Below the pieces are notes generated by a model. The model was not told where the DNA came from and did not search any database. It saw only the letters and a list, made by a program, of their open reading frames with translations. Both the position numbers and the translations under genes were made by a program. From positions 1,550,001 through 1,614,000 of the forward strand of contig JAWKTZ010000007.1 in assembly GCA_041398845.1 (NCBI GenBank): 64,000 bases of DNA. Reading direction: 5' to 3'. Position 1 is the first letter of the stretch, and every line of letters starts with the position of its first letter. The stretch comes from Fuerstiella sp041398845 (lineage in GTDB: Bacteria > Planctomycetota > Planctomycetia > Planctomycetales > Planctomycetaceae). This document shows positions 45,307-54,303 of this stretch, one piece after another.

Positions 45307-47787
45307 TCAGTGAATTCGGGCACGTTTGTCCTGCAGAATCCGGCTGGCTTTGCCAAGACGGTGTTTCAGCTTTTCCAGCTCTTCATCTTCGTCCGGTGGA
45401 ATCACGGCCACTTTATCCTGAATGGAAAAGTCTGTTACTTCGGGCAGAAGCACTTCGCCGGTGAGCAACGCGGTGATCAGGCTGTTGGTGCAGACGACCG
45501 ATGCATTGCTTTCCACCAGAAGCTGTTCCAGGTTTTCGTCTTCGACTCCCGGCGGCAGCGATGTTACGCACGACGGACAACCGGCCGCACACGGACAGTC
45601 ATTGATGATGGTTTGAGCCAGAGTTAAGGCGTCGGCAAACACTTCGAAGATTTTTTCGGCATAGCCAACTCCGCCTTCAATCGTGTCGAACAGATACAAC
45701 GCACTGCGCCATTCGGACGGGCCCACTTCTGTCAGCGCTACATCCGTTTCAATGTTGGACGTATCGCACAGGCACAGGCTGGGAGCCGTCCGTTTCAGAA
45801 TATACGCCAGGCCGTACAGACCGGCTCCGATGTGCCGTTTGTCCTGAGCTTCCATGGCATCGCGCCAGGCCGAAGGCAGGTACAGAGCAAACCCGGCGGA
45901 GTCGTAGATGAACGGATCCAGAGTGATCGGGCCGTAGCCGATGTTCTCCAGAGTTCGTTCGCGAATCTTCTTGTACTGCTTTGGCTGACGGTTGACGTTA
46001 ATGTAGCCGAAGTCGAGCTTCGCAGAGTTTGCATTCGGCGCTGAATTGTCCGCCTCAGGCAGAGAACGCTGTTCAAGCGACTCCGTAATGTTGACTCGGC
46101 TTTCCCAGACGCATTCCGTGTAGTAGTCCACTTCCACCGGATCGACTTTGCACAGCTTCTTTTCCAGATCCAGATCGAGCGACATGTATCGTCGACCCAG
46201 ATGCTGATAAATCGCGTCTTTGTAGAGTTCTCCGCGAGCACCAATGGGATCGATTTCTCCGATCACCTCCGTACCGCAGTAGATTTCGATGTTGTAATCG
46301 GTCATGCCGCGCAGATTGACACCGCGAGCCGGATAATCACGTTTCGCGTAACGATAGTCGCCGTGATATTCCTTCAGAGTGCCGTCGTCCTTCAGAACGT
46401 CCAGTGCTGCGGAATAAGCAGGTTCCCGGAACGCCGCTTCGGTGTCTCGCAACGGATGCTCATGAGCGGCGCAGGGCAGATGCTGGAGCAGAATATAGGG
46501 GTTGTCAGCGTTCAGCCACGCTCGTTCAATCGGAGCCTGCTGCAGAAATTCCGGATGGTTCACAAAGTACTGATCGATCGGCGTGTCGCGAGCCACATAC
46601 ACAATGACGGCTCGCGAGCCGCGCCGCCCAACTCGCCCGGCCTGCTGCCAGAAACTCGCCATCGATCCGGGATGACCGCTCAGCAGACACAGATCCAGAT
46701 CACCGATGTCGATGCCAAGTTCCAGAGCATTCGTACTGACAATGGTGGTGACTCGCCCTTCAGCAAGGTCACGTTCCAGTTGTCGTCGTTCGCTGGGCAG
46801 CAGACCACCGCGATAGGGCTTCACCTTTTGTTTCATCTCTGAACGTCCATCCGTGACGGCTCGCACAAGGCGTTCCACCTGCTGTCGGGATCGACAAAAG
46901 CAGATCGTGCGAATGCCTTGTTTGGTCGCTTCGCGAATTAAAGGAATGCTGACGGAATTCGGTCCCTTGCGATACAACGCATGTCCCGCACTTTGCACCA
47001 CCGGAGGATTCACCAGATACAGGTCTCGCTGAGGTCGAGGAGCTCCGTCGCGAGTGATGGTGTGAAACGGGCGGTTGAACAACGCCTCCACATGTTCGGA
47101 CGGATTGCCGATGGTGGCAGACGAACACACAAACGTCGGTCGGCTGCCATGCATTTCGCAGACTCGCAGCAGTCGTCGCATCACATTCGCCACGTGCGAC
47201 CCGAAGGCTCCACGATACGTATGTACTTCATCCACAACGATGTACTTCAATCGCGACAGAAATGTTCTCCAGCGGCGACTGTGGTTCGGCAGAATTCCCG
47301 AATGCAGCATATCGGGATTGGTAATCATGAAGTCCGCCTGAGCCTGAATGCGAGTGCGTTCTTCGGGAGGTGTGTCGCCGTCAAACGTGCCCAGCCGCAT
47401 GTCAGCTCCGGCGGCCTGCAGAAGGCCTCCTAAAGTGGACTCCTGATCGCGTGACAACGCTTTCGTCGGATACAGCAACGCGACGCTGAACCTGGAATCG
47501 GCCGTGACATAGTTCTGCAGAATGGGCAGCAGAAACGACAGCGTTTTGCCGCTGGCGGTTTTGGAAACCAGTACGGTGTCCTGTCCGCGACGAATGGATT
47601 CGAACGCTTCGCTCTGATGACTGTACAGCCGATCCAGTCCTTTAGTTTTCAGAGCTGCGACCAGAGCCGGATCGAGCTGTTCCGGCAGATCTTCGAATTC
47701 ACCGCCGGTGGCTTCCATGATCGTATGAGAAGAAATTCGGGCGGCGAACCGGCCTTCCAGATAGTCGACAAAGTTTTCCATAGTCAT
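45307..47787 (-). CDS. mrfA: DEAD/DEAH helicase with DUF1998 domain (MrfA-like)
   Basis: 826-residue superfamily 2 helicase. The Q-motif region is YSHQSEAFESIRRGQD, Walker A VSKTASGKTLSF, motif II VVDEVHTYRG, motif III CSSATIGNP and motif VI QQAGRVGRRG. The C-terminal DUF1998 domain carries the four-Cys cluster CPCAAGCPSC near residue 755 that in B. subtilis MrfA/YprA binds zinc. MrfA is known as a helicase in repair of mitomycin-type damage. The first Met pair is MTMENF; either could be used. It follows miaE on the same strand after 149 bp. Confidence 0.92.
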   Translation of the reverse strand: MTMENFVDYLEGRFAARISSHTIMEATGGEFEDLPEQLDPALVAALKTKGLDRLYSHQSEAFESIRRGQDTVLVSKTASGKTLSFLLPILQNYVTADSRFSVALLYPTKALSRDQESTLGGLLQAAGADMRLGTFDGDTPPEERTRIQAQADFMITNPDMLHSGILPNHSRRWRTFLSRLKYIVVDEVHTYRGAFGSHVANVMRRLLRVCEMHGSRPTFVCSSATIGNPSEHVEALFNRPFHTITRDGAPRPQRDLYLVNPPVVQSAGHALYRKGPNSVSIPLIREATKQGIRTICFCRSRQQVERLVRAVTDGRSEMKQKVKPYRGGLLPSERRQLERDLAEGRVTTIVSTNALELGIDIGDLDLCLLSGHPGSMASFWQQAGRVGRRGSRAVIVYVARDTPIDQYFVNHPEFLQQAPIERAWLNADNPYILLQHLPCAAHEHPLRDTEAAFREPAYSAALDVLKDDGTLKEYHGDYRYAKRDYPARGVNLRGMTDYNIEIYCGTEVIGEIDPIGARGELYKDAIYQHLGRRYMSLDLDLEKKLCKVDPVEVDYYTECVWESRVNITESLEQRSLPEADNSAPNANSAKLDFGYINVNRQPKQYKKIRERTLENIGYGPITLDPFIYDSAGFALYLPSAWRDAMEAQDKRHIGAGLYGLAYILKRTAPSLCLCDTSNIETDVALTEVGPSEWRSALYLFDTIEGGVGYAEKIFEVFADALTLAQTIINDCPCAAGCPSCVTSLPPGVEDENLEQLLVESNASVVCTNSLITALLTGEVLLPEVTDFSIQDKVAVIPPDEDEELEKLKHRLGKASRILQDKRARIH

Positions 47788-47936
47788 GATTGCGCGTCCG
47801 TTCGAAGAATGGGCTGTTGAATGGTGGCGGGACGGAACTTCAGTTGTGAATCGTTGACTGCCATTTCAGTGATTCGATGGCGTGCCAACGGCTTTCATGG
47901 AGTGCCACTCGCTCTGCCAGTGCTTTTGAGGCAGCG

Positions 47937-48512
47937 TTAACTGTGAACACGAGGTAACTCACAACCGACTTCGATGATGGCAGCTTCGGCCGCCGCCAGT
48001 TGGTCAAGCCGTTTGTCAACCTCATCGGCATCGGCAAAATGTTTGGCCAGGCGAACATAGGTGGCGTGGTGTCTGGCTTCGGATTCGTACAGACTGCCGT
48101 AAAACTGCTGCAACTGCGGATCGTCAAGGTGATCACGCAGCAGCACGAATCGCTCACAGCTTCGCGCTTCAATCAATCCGGCGATCAACAGTCGATCGAC
48201 CGCTTTGTCGGGTTCCTGCCGCCGACACAGATCTTTCAGTTGACGACCGTAGTTGCCCGGCTTCATTTTGAAGAAACGAATACCGCGTTGTTTCAGCAGG
48301 TCCAGCACCAGATGAAAGTGGTCCAGTTCTTCGCGAACAATTTCGGTCATCTCCCGGCACAGTTCGGCATTTTCGACATAGTCAAACATCAGATTCATCG
48401 CCGTCGCGGCGGCTTTCTGTTCGCAGTGCGCGTGGTCAATCAGAATGTCGTTCAGGTGTTGGTCAACCTGAGCCAGCCAGCGGGCGGACGATGTGGAATG
48501 CAGGTGCAGCAT
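47937..48512 (-). CDS. miaE: tRNA-(ms2io6A)-hydroxylase
   Basis: 191-residue ferritin-like di-iron protein that hydroxylates the isopentenyl group of ms2i6A37 in tRNA. The di-iron ligands are visible in HAHCEQKAAA, REELDHFHLV, IEARSCERF and YESEARHHATYV. The conserved GNYGRQLKDL segment is typical of MiaE. It is upstream of the MrfA-like gene and divergent from mcsA. Confidence 0.93.
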   Translation of the reverse strand: MLHLHSTSSARWLAQVDQHLNDILIDHAHCEQKAAATAMNLMFDYVENAELCREMTEIVREELDHFHLVLDLLKQRGIRFFKMKPGNYGRQLKDLCRRQEPDKAVDRLLIAGLIEARSCERFVLLRDHLDDPQLQQFYGSLYESEARHHATYVRLAKHFADADEVDKRLDQLAAAEAAIIEVGCELPRVHS

Positions 48513-48653
48513 GGCCGAATCATACCGCGTGCGCAGGATCGAGCAACGATTGGCGAATTCCCGGAAACGACAGAGTCTTGCGTTGGTGCAGCGACTTCGC
48601 GATGATGAGCGTTTATCCCCGTTCTTCGAAACGGAGCCGGAGGGGGCTCAATC

Positions 48654-49172
48654 ATGAAAAAATGCCGACGCTGTTCGAAACCATCAACGCTGCACATTAC
48701 GGAAATTCACGACGGTCACGCAGTGGCCATTCACCTGTGCGAAGGGTGTGCTCGGGAATATCTGGAAGACGACTCTGAAGACGGAGTTCACGATCCGGCC
48801 GCAGATCTGGCCGCCAAACTGGAAGCTCTGGTCACCGGTGACGACGAAGAATCACAGACGCGCTGCCCCAACTGTGATTTGAGCTTCGCGGAATTTCGCG
48901 AAAAAGGCCGACTTGGCTGCGCCAACTGCTACGAAGAATTCCGCGATGAACTGATGCCACTGCTGGAGAATATTCACGAAGAATCCGATCACCGTGGCAA
49001 ACGCCCGAACAGAACTCCGGGACAGACGGAAGATCAGTACCGACTGATTCAACTGCGAAACCAGCAGCGTGCGGCGATTGAGAAGGAAGAATACGAAGCG
49101 GCAGCGACGCTGCGAGACGAAATCTCTGCTCTGGAAGCCAGTCTGCTGCAGAAAGCCAGTCGAAAAAGCTGA
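48654..49172 (+). CDS. mcsA: McsA-like activator of protein-arginine kinase
   Basis: 172 residues, starting after a GGAGGGGG ribosome-binding site. Four CxxC zinc motifs occur (CRRCSKPS, HLCEGCAREY, CPNCDLSF, GCANCYEEF) and a C-terminal UVR motif (RAAIEKEEYEAAATLRDEIS). This is the McsA layout. In Firmicutes McsA activates the arginine kinase McsB and marks proteins for ClpCP. mcsB lies 110 bp downstream. No ctsR or clpC gene is adjacent here. Confidence 0.93.
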   Translation: MKKCRRCSKPSTLHITEIHDGHAVAIHLCEGCAREYLEDDSEDGVHDPAADLAAKLEALVTGDDEESQTRCPNCDLSFAEFREKGRLGCANCYEEFRDELMPLLENIHEESDHRGKRPNRTPGQTEDQYRLIQLRNQQRAAIEKEEYEAAATLRDEISALEASLLQKASRKS

Positions 49173-49282
49173 AGCGCAGCCCCTCTTTGTGCGGTGGGGC
49201 GGGATGGCTACAATGCAACACGTGAGGGCGGCTGGTGCCTTGCCGCATGCGATTTCTTTGACATTCTACGAAAGCAGCAACT

Positions 49283-50365
49283 TTGGAGTCTGAAGGCGAA
49301 CATCATTCGCTGTGTCTGGCAGATCTGGCACGCACCCGAGGGAAATGGCTGTGCGCCGACGGACCGGAATCGGATATCGTGATCTCAACCCGTATTCGGC
49401 TGGCCCGAAACATCATCGGCTATCCGTTTATGTCGCGAGCTGATGACGAAATCAAACAGCAACTGGTTGATTCCATGAGGAAAACAATTTCCTCAACCGA
49501 CATCGGTGCCGACTTTCAATTCATCGATGTGGCCGCTCTCGACGATCTCGACCGCCAACTGCTCGTCGAACGCCAGCTCATCAGCCGCGAACTGTCTCAG
49601 TCGGAAGGGCCTCGCGGTGTTGTCATCGCTGCTGACGAACATTTCAGCATCATGCTGAACGAAGAAGACCACGTGCGAATGCAGATTCTGAGCAGCGGGC
49701 TGGCTCTGCAGACCTGCTGGGATTCCATCAGCGCTCTGGACGACGCTCTGGAAGCACGCATCAGTTTTGCGTTCGACGAAGCTCTGGGTTATCTGACAGC
49801 GTGCCCAACCAACGTCGGCACCGGAATTCGTGTGAGCGTCATGCTGCACCTGCCGGCGCTCCGGATTACTCGCGAAATTCAGAAAGTCCATCAGGCCGCT
49901 CAGAAAATCAACCTCGCCGTGCGAGGTCTGTATGGTGAAGGCAGCCAGGCCATGGGCGACTTCTATCAGATCTCCAATCAGGTCACTCTGGGCTGCAGCG
50001 AACAGCAACTGCTGGCCAATCTTTCTGAAGTGGTGCCCAACATTCTGGGCTACGAACGTCGTGTCCGCGATTTGTTGTGTCGTGACAACAAAGGTCAACT
50101 GGACGACCAGATCGCTCGAGCCATGGGCATTCTCACCAGCGCTCGATCGATCAGTTCCGAAGAAACCATGCACCTGCTGTCCAGCCTGCGTCTGGGAGTC
50201 AATCTGGGCCTGGTGCATGACGTTGATATTGCCACAGTCAACGAACTGTTCATTCACACTCAGCCCTCACACCTGCAGAAACTCAACGGCGGCCCGCTGA
50301 AGACGGCGGATCGCAATGAAGCCCGAGCCGCCTATCTGCGCGAGCGATTGAAGACGCAGTCATGA
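49283..50365 (+). CDS. mcsB: Protein-arginine kinase McsB
   Basis: 360-residue guanido-kinase-fold protein that phosphorylates arginine residues. I use the TTG at 49283; it gives the expected N-terminus just before WLCADGPESDIVISTRIRLARN. The catalytic Cys lies in YLTACPTNVGTG, the negative loop in SIMLNEEDHVRMQ, and the ATP-binding arginines are in RVSVMLHLPALRI and later segments. The C-terminal phosphoarginine-sensing motif, RDxxRA in B. subtilis, is RNEARA here (R344-A349), with Asp changed to Asn. Its TGA overlaps the next ATG. Confidence 0.94.
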   Translation: MESEGEHHSLCLADLARTRGKWLCADGPESDIVISTRIRLARNIIGYPFMSRADDEIKQQLVDSMRKTISSTDIGADFQFIDVAALDDLDRQLLVERQLISRELSQSEGPRGVVIAADEHFSIMLNEEDHVRMQILSSGLALQTCWDSISALDDALEARISFAFDEALGYLTACPTNVGTGIRVSVMLHLPALRITREIQKVHQAAQKINLAVRGLYGEGSQAMGDFYQISNQVTLGCSEQQLLANLSEVVPNILGYERRVRDLLCRDNKGQLDDQIARAMGILTSARSISSEETMHLLSSLRLGVNLGLVHDVDIATVNELFIHTQPSHLQKLNGGPLKTADRNEARAAYLRERLKTQS

Positions 50366-51300
50366 CGCCCGCTCTGAATGTCGCTCACTTGTCTCATCAC
50401 TATGGTTCGCATCAGGCGCTGAACAATATCACGTTTGATGTGGCCGAAGGCTGTCTGTTCGGACTGCTCGGCCCCAATGGTTCCGGAAAGACCACGTTGT
50501 TCCGGCTGCTGGCCACATTGCTGCCCGTGCAGCACGGAACCGTGACGATCGGCGGGTTCGATCTGAAATCCCAGCCGGCCGATATCCGTCGTCGACTGGG
50601 AGTCACCTTTCAGTCGCCCGCACTGGATTCCCGCCTCAGCGTTGTCGAAAACCTGCAGTGTCATGGACGAATCTACGGGCTGCACGGCGCTGAGTTAAAG
50701 CAGCGCATCGATCAGTTGCTGAGCGATTTTGATCTGTCCGATCGGCGACGCAGTCTCGTGGGAGATTTGTCCGGCGGACTTCGTCGGCGAGTCGAACTGG
50801 CGAAGGGGCTGCTGCATTTTCCGTCGCTGCTGTTGCTGGATGAACCCAGCACCGGCCTCGACCCGGCCGCTCGACGACAGTTCTGGGATCTGATCGGCCG
50901 ACAGCGTTCCGGGATGACCGTGATTGTGACAACTCACCTGATGGAAGAAGCCGAAGGCTGCGAACAGCTCCTGCTGCTGGACAAAGGCCGGATCGTGGCC
51001 GAAGGATCGCCCACCGATCTGCAGACATCGCTGCATGGCGAACGGCTGACGCTCAGAACGTCGGACAATGCCGGCCTGCGCTCACAGGTTGAAGCGCTGT
51101 TGCAGTGTGAAGGCCGAACCATCGGTGATCGGCTGTGCTTTCGAGTCAACAATGCTGCGACGGCTCTGCAGCAGGTCATGTCGCAGTTCGGGCAGCAGGT
51201 CCTGTCCGCCGAGGTGGCACGGCCGACGCTGGAAGATGTGTTTCTGGAAAAGACGGGGCGGGATTTCTCGGTCGACAACGAAGATCAGGAGACTGCATGA
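50362..51300 (+). CDS. ABC exporter ATPase (ABC-2 type, DrrA-like)
   Basis: 312 residues. Walker A is GPNGSGKTTLFR, the signature LSGGLRRRVELAK and Walker B LLLLDEPSTGLDP. The C-terminal 80 residues form the DrrA-type extension. The start ATG overlaps the mcsB stop, so expression is coupled to the kinase. The permease gene overlaps its own stop (ATGA), making a three-gene chain. Confidence 0.95.
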   Translation: MTPALNVAHLSHHYGSHQALNNITFDVAEGCLFGLLGPNGSGKTTLFRLLATLLPVQHGTVTIGGFDLKSQPADIRRRLGVTFQSPALDSRLSVVENLQCHGRIYGLHGAELKQRIDQLLSDFDLSDRRRSLVGDLSGGLRRRVELAKGLLHFPSLLLLDEPSTGLDPAARRQFWDLIGRQRSGMTVIVTTHLMEEAEGCEQLLLLDKGRIVAEGSPTDLQTSLHGERLTLRTSDNAGLRSQVEALLQCEGRTIGDRLCFRVNNAATALQQVMSQFGQQVLSAEVARPTLEDVFLEKTGRDFSVDNEDQETA

Positions 51301-52175
51301 CGTCGCACGTTTCGCCATTGACTCAGCCTGTCTCGACCGCCGTGACACCCGGCCTGTGGTCGGCCTCGTCTGCTCTGGCGTGGCGCGAACTGCTGCGATT
51401 TTTTCGCCAGCGAACGCGCATTGTCGGAGCGATCGGGCAGCCGATTATTTTCTGGCTGTTGTTTGGAGCCGGCCTGCGAGGTTCGTTTCAGGCTCCGGAC
51501 TGGGCCGCAGGACTCGCCGAACCTTTGTCCTATCAGGAATACTTTTTTCCCGGCATCGCCGTGTTGATCGTCATGTTCACAGCGATCTTTTCGACGATCT
51601 CCATCATTGAAGATCGTCGAGAAGGGTTTCTGCAGGGAGTTCTGGCGGCACCGGTGTCACGATCGGTGATTGTGCTCGGTAAGGTTCTGGGAGGCACTCT
51701 GCTGGCGGTAATTCAGGCCGGGCTGTTTCTGCTGGTCGGGCCGTTGCTGAGTGTGGTGGGGCTGAGTCCGGCACTGCAGATTGACGTCAGTGTCGTGCAG
51801 GGAATGCTGGCTGCGGCGTTTCTGACATTGATCGCGGTGGAACTGACCGCTCTGGGGTTTGTGATGGCATGGCCGCTGAATTCCACACAGGGATTTCATG
51901 CGCTGATGAGCATCTTTCTGATGCCGATGTGGCTGGTCTCCGGAGCATTCTTTCCCGGTGGCGGCGGCGACTGGCTGTCATGGCTGATTCGCCTGAACCC
52001 GCTCACGTACGGCGTCGCCGGATTGCGGCGATTACTGTATGCTGGCCAGCTTCCCGTCACTGACTCATTGCCATCGCTGCCGATGTCCATCGCCGTCACC
52101 GCCGGCTTTGCAACGCTGTGCTTCCTGCTGTGCGTCCGTCTGGTTTCACGGCCAATGACTCACAACGTAACATAG
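51297..52175 (+). CDS. ABC-2 type permease
   Basis: 292 residues from the ATG at 51297, which overlaps the ATPase stop; the open frame upstream is antisense-free but overlaps the ATPase and is not needed. Six TM segments are seen, beginning with IVGAIGQPIIFWLLFGAGL and ending VTAGFATLCFLLCVRLV. The family motif SIIEDRREGFLQGVLAAPVSR follows the second TM. It should form an exporter with the ATPase; the substrate is unknown. Confidence 0.95.
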   Translation: MTSHVSPLTQPVSTAVTPGLWSASSALAWRELLRFFRQRTRIVGAIGQPIIFWLLFGAGLRGSFQAPDWAAGLAEPLSYQEYFFPGIAVLIVMFTAIFSTISIIEDRREGFLQGVLAAPVSRSVIVLGKVLGGTLLAVIQAGLFLLVGPLLSVVGLSPALQIDVSVVQGMLAAAFLTLIAVELTALGFVMAWPLNSTQGFHALMSIFLMPMWLVSGAFFPGGGGDWLSWLIRLNPLTYGVAGLRRLLYAGQLPVTDSLPSLPMSIAVTAGFATLCFLLCVRLVSRPMTHNVT

Positions 52176-52285
52176 CCGATCATTCCACCACCATCATCGA
52201 CCACATCTGACATGCGGCAGGCTAACTGAACAGCGCCGGGTTCGCACGTCTTGTAACCCGATATGTCAGCGAGGGAACAGATTTT

Positions 52286-53170
52286 ATGCGATTGCTCATT
52301 CTGCCCGCAGCACTGCTGATCGCCAATGCGTGCGTGTCTTCAGGAGCTGAAGTACTTCAGTGTTCGTGGCGCGTTGGTGATCTGGAGAGGCATGCTGCGG
52401 TGTACCTGCCGACGAAACCCAGTTCCCGGCCGTCTCCAGTGGTGTTTGCTTTTCATGGACACGGTGGCAGCGCGCGTCATTCCGCGCGCAGCTTTGCGAT
52501 TCACACGCACTGGCCGGAAGCGATTGTCATTTATCCGCAGGGCATTCCCACGCCGGGTATGCTGACTGACCCGGAGGGCCGACGAAACGGCTGGCAGCAT
52601 GCTGCGGGAGCTGAGGATGACCGGGACCTGAAGTTTGTCGACACCATGCTGACGACGCTGTTCATGAAATCCAGTCGGGACGCCGATGAGACACCGTCCA
52701 GTGGAACGGAGGAACTTCAAAAAGCATTGCAGCGACAGCCCGCAGATCGGCAGCGTGTTTTCGCTACAGGACATTCCAACGGCGGCGGTTTCACGTACCT
52801 GCTGTGGGCGACGCGTGCCGATCAGTTTGCCGCGTTTGCTCCTTCGGCCGCAGCGGGCCGAAGATCTGTGCCCTCAGTGCCTCGACCGGCAATGCACATT
52901 GCCGGTCGCAATGATCAGCTCGTTCGCTTCGCGTGGCAGAAACGTCAGATCGAAGTGGTGAAGAAAATTAATCACACCAGCAACGATGGCCGCGAATGGG
53001 CGAAAGACTGTACGTTGTTTTCTTCGTCGACCGGCGCGCCGTTCGTGGCGATGATTCATGACGGAACGCATAAGTATCCGGAAGAAGCTCCCGCACTGAT
53101 TGTGAAGTTCTTTCAGGAGTTTGGCGGTGCAGAATCCGATGGCCGACGGAGCAGAGCCAAGGCTGAATGA
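52286..53170 (+). CDS. Secreted esterase, PHB-depolymerase/LpqC-like
   Basis: 294-residue alpha/beta-hydrolase with a signal peptide (~1-21). The nucleophile is in ATGHSNGGGFTYLL, the oxyanion region is VVFAFHGHGGSARHS, and the acid/base residues are in AGRNDQLVRF and IHDGTHKYP. This matches the LpqC/PHB-depolymerase family (CE1-type). GAGGGA precedes the start by ~12 nt. The substrate could be a feruloyl or acetyl ester or a polyester; sequence does not decide. Confidence 0.87.
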   Translation: MRLLILPAALLIANACVSSGAEVLQCSWRVGDLERHAAVYLPTKPSSRPSPVVFAFHGHGGSARHSARSFAIHTHWPEAIVIYPQGIPTPGMLTDPEGRRNGWQHAAGAEDDRDLKFVDTMLTTLFMKSSRDADETPSSGTEELQKALQRQPADRQRVFATGHSNGGGFTYLLWATRADQFAAFAPSAAAGRRSVPSVPRPAMHIAGRNDQLVRFAWQKRQIEVVKKINHTSNDGREWAKDCTLFSSSTGAPFVAMIHDGTHKYPEEAPALIVKFFQEFGGAESDGRRSRAKAE

Positions 53171-53319
53171 GCCGAAGGTCGTTCCCTCAGTTTTCGCCGG
53201 ACATTGGAACCACCCATGGCGAACGATCCATGGCGTACCGAATGCCCGGACCGCTTTTGCTGTTTCCCAATCAGACGTTGATTCCCACCCCGGCTTGAAT
53301 TCAGCTTCCGACATCAGCA

Positions 53320-53610
53320 TCACCGCTCAACTGCACAACCCAATGAAACAGCCCGATCCCTGACATCCGGACTTCCTGAATACAGGCCATGAACTTCGGC
53401 TCCACGCGGCCCTCGCCCAACGCACCACACAAAAACCAACTCCCCGGCCCCACTCCGCCAGCCGCGAAGTCGAAGCCCGTGTTTTTCCTGGGCGAGCTTC
53501 AACAAATGCTTTATCGCGAGTAGGAGCTCTTTGAGTTCATCAAAGTCGATCAGGCATGATTCGTCGTATCTTTCAGGGTTCTCATGCTCGATACGCAGGG
53601 AGATCGGCTG
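53320..53610 (-). pseudogene. Open frame continuing past the TGA of the small membrane protein
   Basis: Reading the minus strand past the TGA at 53611-53613 in the same frame gives ~96 codons that look protein-like at first (PISLRIEHENPERYDESC, then LIDFDELKELLLAIKHLLKL). After an A5 run near 53491 the composition changes, while another frame then reads FDFAAGGVGPGSWFLCGALG. This suggests a decayed C-terminal part or a separate broken gene. No normal start codon is present at its head. Confidence 0.4.
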
Positions 53611-54045
53611 TCAGCGCACGCCGACCCTGGCCTCACCTGTGATCAATTCTGCGTGCCCAACATCAGCGTTATCGGCTCCCTGGTGAGTATCGTCAGTACT
53701 TCTCAGCAGCCAGATGGAAACGACTGTCTCCAGCCTGGCAAGTGACACGTGCTGGGAGAAAATCACTGGCAATTGTGTCATCGCGAGCATACCGCCAGTC
53801 AGAAAGGAATGCCACATTGTCGGCCTGTCCGGTGAGAGCATCCACGCAGCAAACTGAACAATGACCGGTATCAGCAGGAACGAGAGAAAGAGCGCATGGT
53901 AAAGACGCAGTAATTTTCGCCGACTCTTGATTACTCGCGCGGCACAGGTTCCCAGGTCACCAGCCTTAATCAGCTGCTTCTCGGCGTAGCCTCCGGCATG
54001 CTGCGACAGAGTCGAGTACAGCATGCGGTCAACGGGGGTGCTCAT
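53611..54045 (-). CDS. Small two-TM membrane protein, possibly truncated
   Basis: 144 residues, not recognised. Two TM segments are predicted: LYHALFLSFLLIPVIVQFAAW (~48-68) and SFLTGGMLAMTQLPVIFSQHV (~80-100). A basic stretch (VIKSRRKLLR) precedes the first. The C-terminus is acidic and polar. The frame after the TGA stays open for ~96 codons with credible protein sequence, so the intact protein may have been ~240 residues. A palindromic repeat (54055-54172) abuts its start. Confidence 0.55.
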   Translation of the reverse strand: MSTPVDRMLYSTLSQHAGGYAEKQLIKAGDLGTCAARVIKSRRKLLRLYHALFLSFLLIPVIVQFAAWMLSPDRPTMWHSFLTGGMLAMTQLPVIFSQHVSLARLETVVSIWLLRSTDDTHQGADNADVGHAELITGEARVGVR

Positions 54046-54054
54046 GGTGGAGAA

Positions 54055-54172
54055 TCCTTAGGAACGACCAATCACTTACTGGCGCACTTCGTAGTGGGAT
54101 TCGCCAGAATTCCCTTCTCACAGGATTTCTGGCGAACTCCACTACGCCACCTATTGATGAAGCGTTCCTTAA
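54055..54172. repeat. Palindromic repeat (family E)
   Basis: Inner arms GTAGTGGGATTCGCCAGAA (54091-54109) and TTCTGGCGAACTCCACTAC (54127-54145), with imperfect outer arms TTAGGAACGA / GCGTTCCTTA. It lies just upstream of the small membrane protein gene; seen once in this window. Confidence 0.8.
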
Positions 54173-54226
54173 GACTCTGGAGCTTGAAGGCGACCGATGC
54201 CCTGCCTTGCGGCGGAACGGACGCGC

Positions 54227-54281
54227 CCAAAGGGTCGGACGCCTCCAAAGGGTCAGGCACCTTCTTTCAGATCGCTTCTAT
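54227..54281. repeat. Degenerate family B remnant
   Basis: CGCCTCCAAAGGGTCAGGCA and TTTCAGATCGCTTCT match the right half of the family B element. It lies just past the end of the third DUF1559 gene. Confidence 0.6.
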
Positions 54282-54303
54282 GAATGGATGTGAGAGCTGT
54301 GGG

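Noticed and set aside
53611..53613. TGA as a selenocysteine codon
   Set aside because: No selenoprotein family match and no SECIS-like hairpin recognised; decay is simpler.
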